From contig OY987247.1 of assembly GCA_963920765.1 (NCBI GenBank), positions 20,804,471 to 20,868,470 of the forward strand: a stretch of 64,000 nucleotides of DNA. Reading direction: 5' to 3'. The position numbers and the translations under genes are program-made. Below the pieces are notes generated by a model. The model was given only the letters and a program-made list of their open reading frames with translations, was not told the DNA's origin and did not search any database. This DNA comes from Ulota crispa (Eukaryota; Streptophyta; Bryopsida; Orthotrichales; Orthotrichaceae). Positions 62,552-64,000 of the stretch are shown piece by piece. Positions within the stretch are counted from its first letter, which is position 1. Every line of letters begins with the position of its first letter.

Positions 62552-63590
62552 TAATACCCTTTTGAAACTTTTGCAACCCCTCTACAAAGCCCTTCAAATT
62601 ATTTTCTTTGGTTTTCATTGTAAGAATTTTCTATCAAAACTATCCTATTAAATGTGTTGCATTATAGAACATTCATCAACATAGGAAATGTTAAGGTCTA
62701 AAATAGGAAATCTATTTTTGGCAAATTATTTTATTTTATTTTCTTGGCTTCACATAAAAATCAAATGAAAAATATGTGTAATGATTTTTTAACATTTAAT
62801 TGCACAAATATGTAGGAAACGTCATTGTTCACATCTTTTGTATTACAAAGCAAAGCATATTTTTTTGACAAATCAAATTTTGTCAAATTCCAAAAGCACG
62901 CAAGAAATTGGAGAATAAATGGAGGGAGCAACCGCAATTAGTAGCCTCTGTTGCCAATTGGCTTTTTTTTGCCAAAAAAAATGATTTGTTACAAAGATGC
63001 ACACTATCTAGATAATTATTTCCTCCATGTGGCTACAAAGGCTATAATGTGTTTTCCAATTTTTTTTCAAACAAATTTGAGGCTAAAGAATTCAAATTCA
63101 TGTTATAGTAGGTTAAATTTTGAACAAACATATTCAAATAAGGTATCATTAGAAAGCTATAGTGTTGTAGAAGCCGACCATAACATGAGTGTGATTTCCT
63201 TAGCCTCAAATTTTTATGGTAAAAATTTGGAAAACAAATTACAGGCTTTAAAGCCACATAGAGGAAAACTTTACCTACATCGCCTGCATCTTTGTAATAC
63301 AAAAGATGTGAACAATGACACTTCTTATACATTTGTGCAATCAAATGTTAAAAAATCATTACATATACTTTTCAATTAGTTTTTATGTGAAGCTAAGAAA
63401 ATAAAATAAAAGAATTCATCAAATATAAAGTTCTTACTTTTAGAGATTGACAATTATTATTTTAGTGAAGGTTCTATAATGCAATACATTTAATAAGATA
63501 GTTTTGATGGAATACTTTTACAATAGAAATCAAAGAAAATAATTTGAAGGGCTTCATAAAGGGGTTGCAAGAGTTTCTAGAGGATACTAG
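62552..63590. repeat. Giant palindrome P2, related to P1, with a MITE in one arm
   Basis: Left arm 62552-63143 (minus a 146-bp inserted unit) pairs with right arm 63144-63590: TTTGCAACCCC with GGGGTTGCAA; ACATCTTTTGTATTACAAAG with its complement; TTACAAAGATGC with GCATCTTTGTAA; AAATTTGAGGCTA with TAGCCTCAAATTT. There is almost no spacer. The open frames on both strands (62951-63379 plus, 63042-63344 minus) resemble each other only because the arms are inverted copies; they are not evidence of a gene. Confidence 0.85.
62851..62988. mobile_element. 138-bp MITE with 8-bp TSD inside palindrome P2
   Basis: TTACAAAG occurs at 62843-62850 and 62989-62996 and appears once in the opposite arm, where the insert is missing. 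The ends are inverted: CAAAGCATATTTTTTTGACA on the left and CAAATCATTTTTTTTGGCA read from the right. The 8-bp duplication suggests a hAT-type MITE. The empty site in the other arm proves the insertion is later than the palindrome. Confidence 0.8.
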
Positions 63591-64000
63591 ATAGTATCCT
63601 ATGTATAGTATAGTTACATAAAATTGTCTAGAGTTGACATAAACTTCTTTCTATTGGAATTTCAAAATGCCTTTGTGGATGGGACACTTGGTTAATTTCT
63701 AAAGTATAAAGTGCATGAAGTAGGTAGTGCTCTCTAGTTTTAGTAAGTCTAAAGATAATTGCAAAAAAAGTTAAGAAACTTTGCAGATGCAGCTTTTTAT
63801 GACATGTGTGACAAGGCTATTAGTACAATGAAAATGCACCCGCATGTTAGATTTTACGCCTCTATAACCATGTCCTATGCATGATTAACAAGTATACAAA
63901 GATATTTATGTGTGTAAGCTTGCTTATGGTATAATTTAACTTAAAGTTCTTTGAAAATTTCAGTCTCATGGTACTAATTTATTTTCGCTCATGATACTAA
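63591..64000. other. No gene seen
   Basis: AT-rich sequence at the window end. Nothing recognisable on either strand. Confidence 0.4.

Noticed and set aside
62951..63379. 142-residue frame resembling a minus-strand frame nearby
   Set aside because: The resemblance comes from the inverted arms of palindrome P2, and the frame contains no domain.
1..64000. CRISPR arrays, rRNA, tRNA, LTR retrotransposons and integrated viral sequence
   Set aside because: No regularly spaced repeats, no RNA gene I could recognise by eye, no reverse transcriptase or integrase motifs, and no paired LTRs were found. A tRNA scan program would be needed to exclude a decayed tRNA.

Overview
The window looks like a repeat-dense stretch of a large land-plant nuclear genome. 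It is AT-rich and has no bacterial-style operons, rRNA or tRNA that I can see. The only long protein homologies are En/Spm (CACTA) transposon genes with spliced, T-rich introns, plus fragments of a plant-type FCP1-like phosphatase domain. Short inverted-repeat elements with 8-bp or 3-bp target duplications sit between them. I cannot name the species; a fern, lycophyte or other large-genome plant would fit. No intact host gene was found and every transposon gene is broken.

Region 1 to about 18 kb holds a decayed CACTA system. A TnpA-like (Transposase_24-like) gene runs leftward (4748 to 1699) and a TNP2-like transposase gene runs rightward (about 9119 to 17748), diverging from a 4.4-kb shared upstream region. 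From 18.6 to 25.6 kb lies a second TnpA-like gene (gene A). Its downstream part encodes an FCP1/NIF phosphatase-like domain and a conserved tail. A 637-bp inverted-repeat element has landed in it.

From 31162 to 54758 I find one complete, very large (23,597 bp) CACTA element. It has matching terminal inverted repeats (about 38 bp) and a perfect 3-bp duplication (TTG). It carries a leftward TNP2 gene (about 37150 to 32880) and a rightward gene B (39153 to 51549) of the same type as gene A, again with FCP1-like domain and tail. The first intron of gene B is about 8.3 kb and contains a 1.8-kb TIR element and a 172-bp CACTA MITE. The whole element sits inside an older hAT-like element, whose two halves (30959-31161 and 54759-54927) line up across it.

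From 54.9 to 64 kb there is no recognisable gene apart from one possible zinc-binding exon at 57160-57298. The stretch contains another hAT-like element of the same family (55061-56631, with a further element nested in it), several MITEs, and two related giant palindromes near 61.5-63.6 kb. One palindrome has an 8-bp-TSD MITE in its left arm.

The most interesting observation is the repeated association of a TnpA-like gene with an FCP1-like phosphatase domain. In both copies the expected nucleophilic Asp is Asn.
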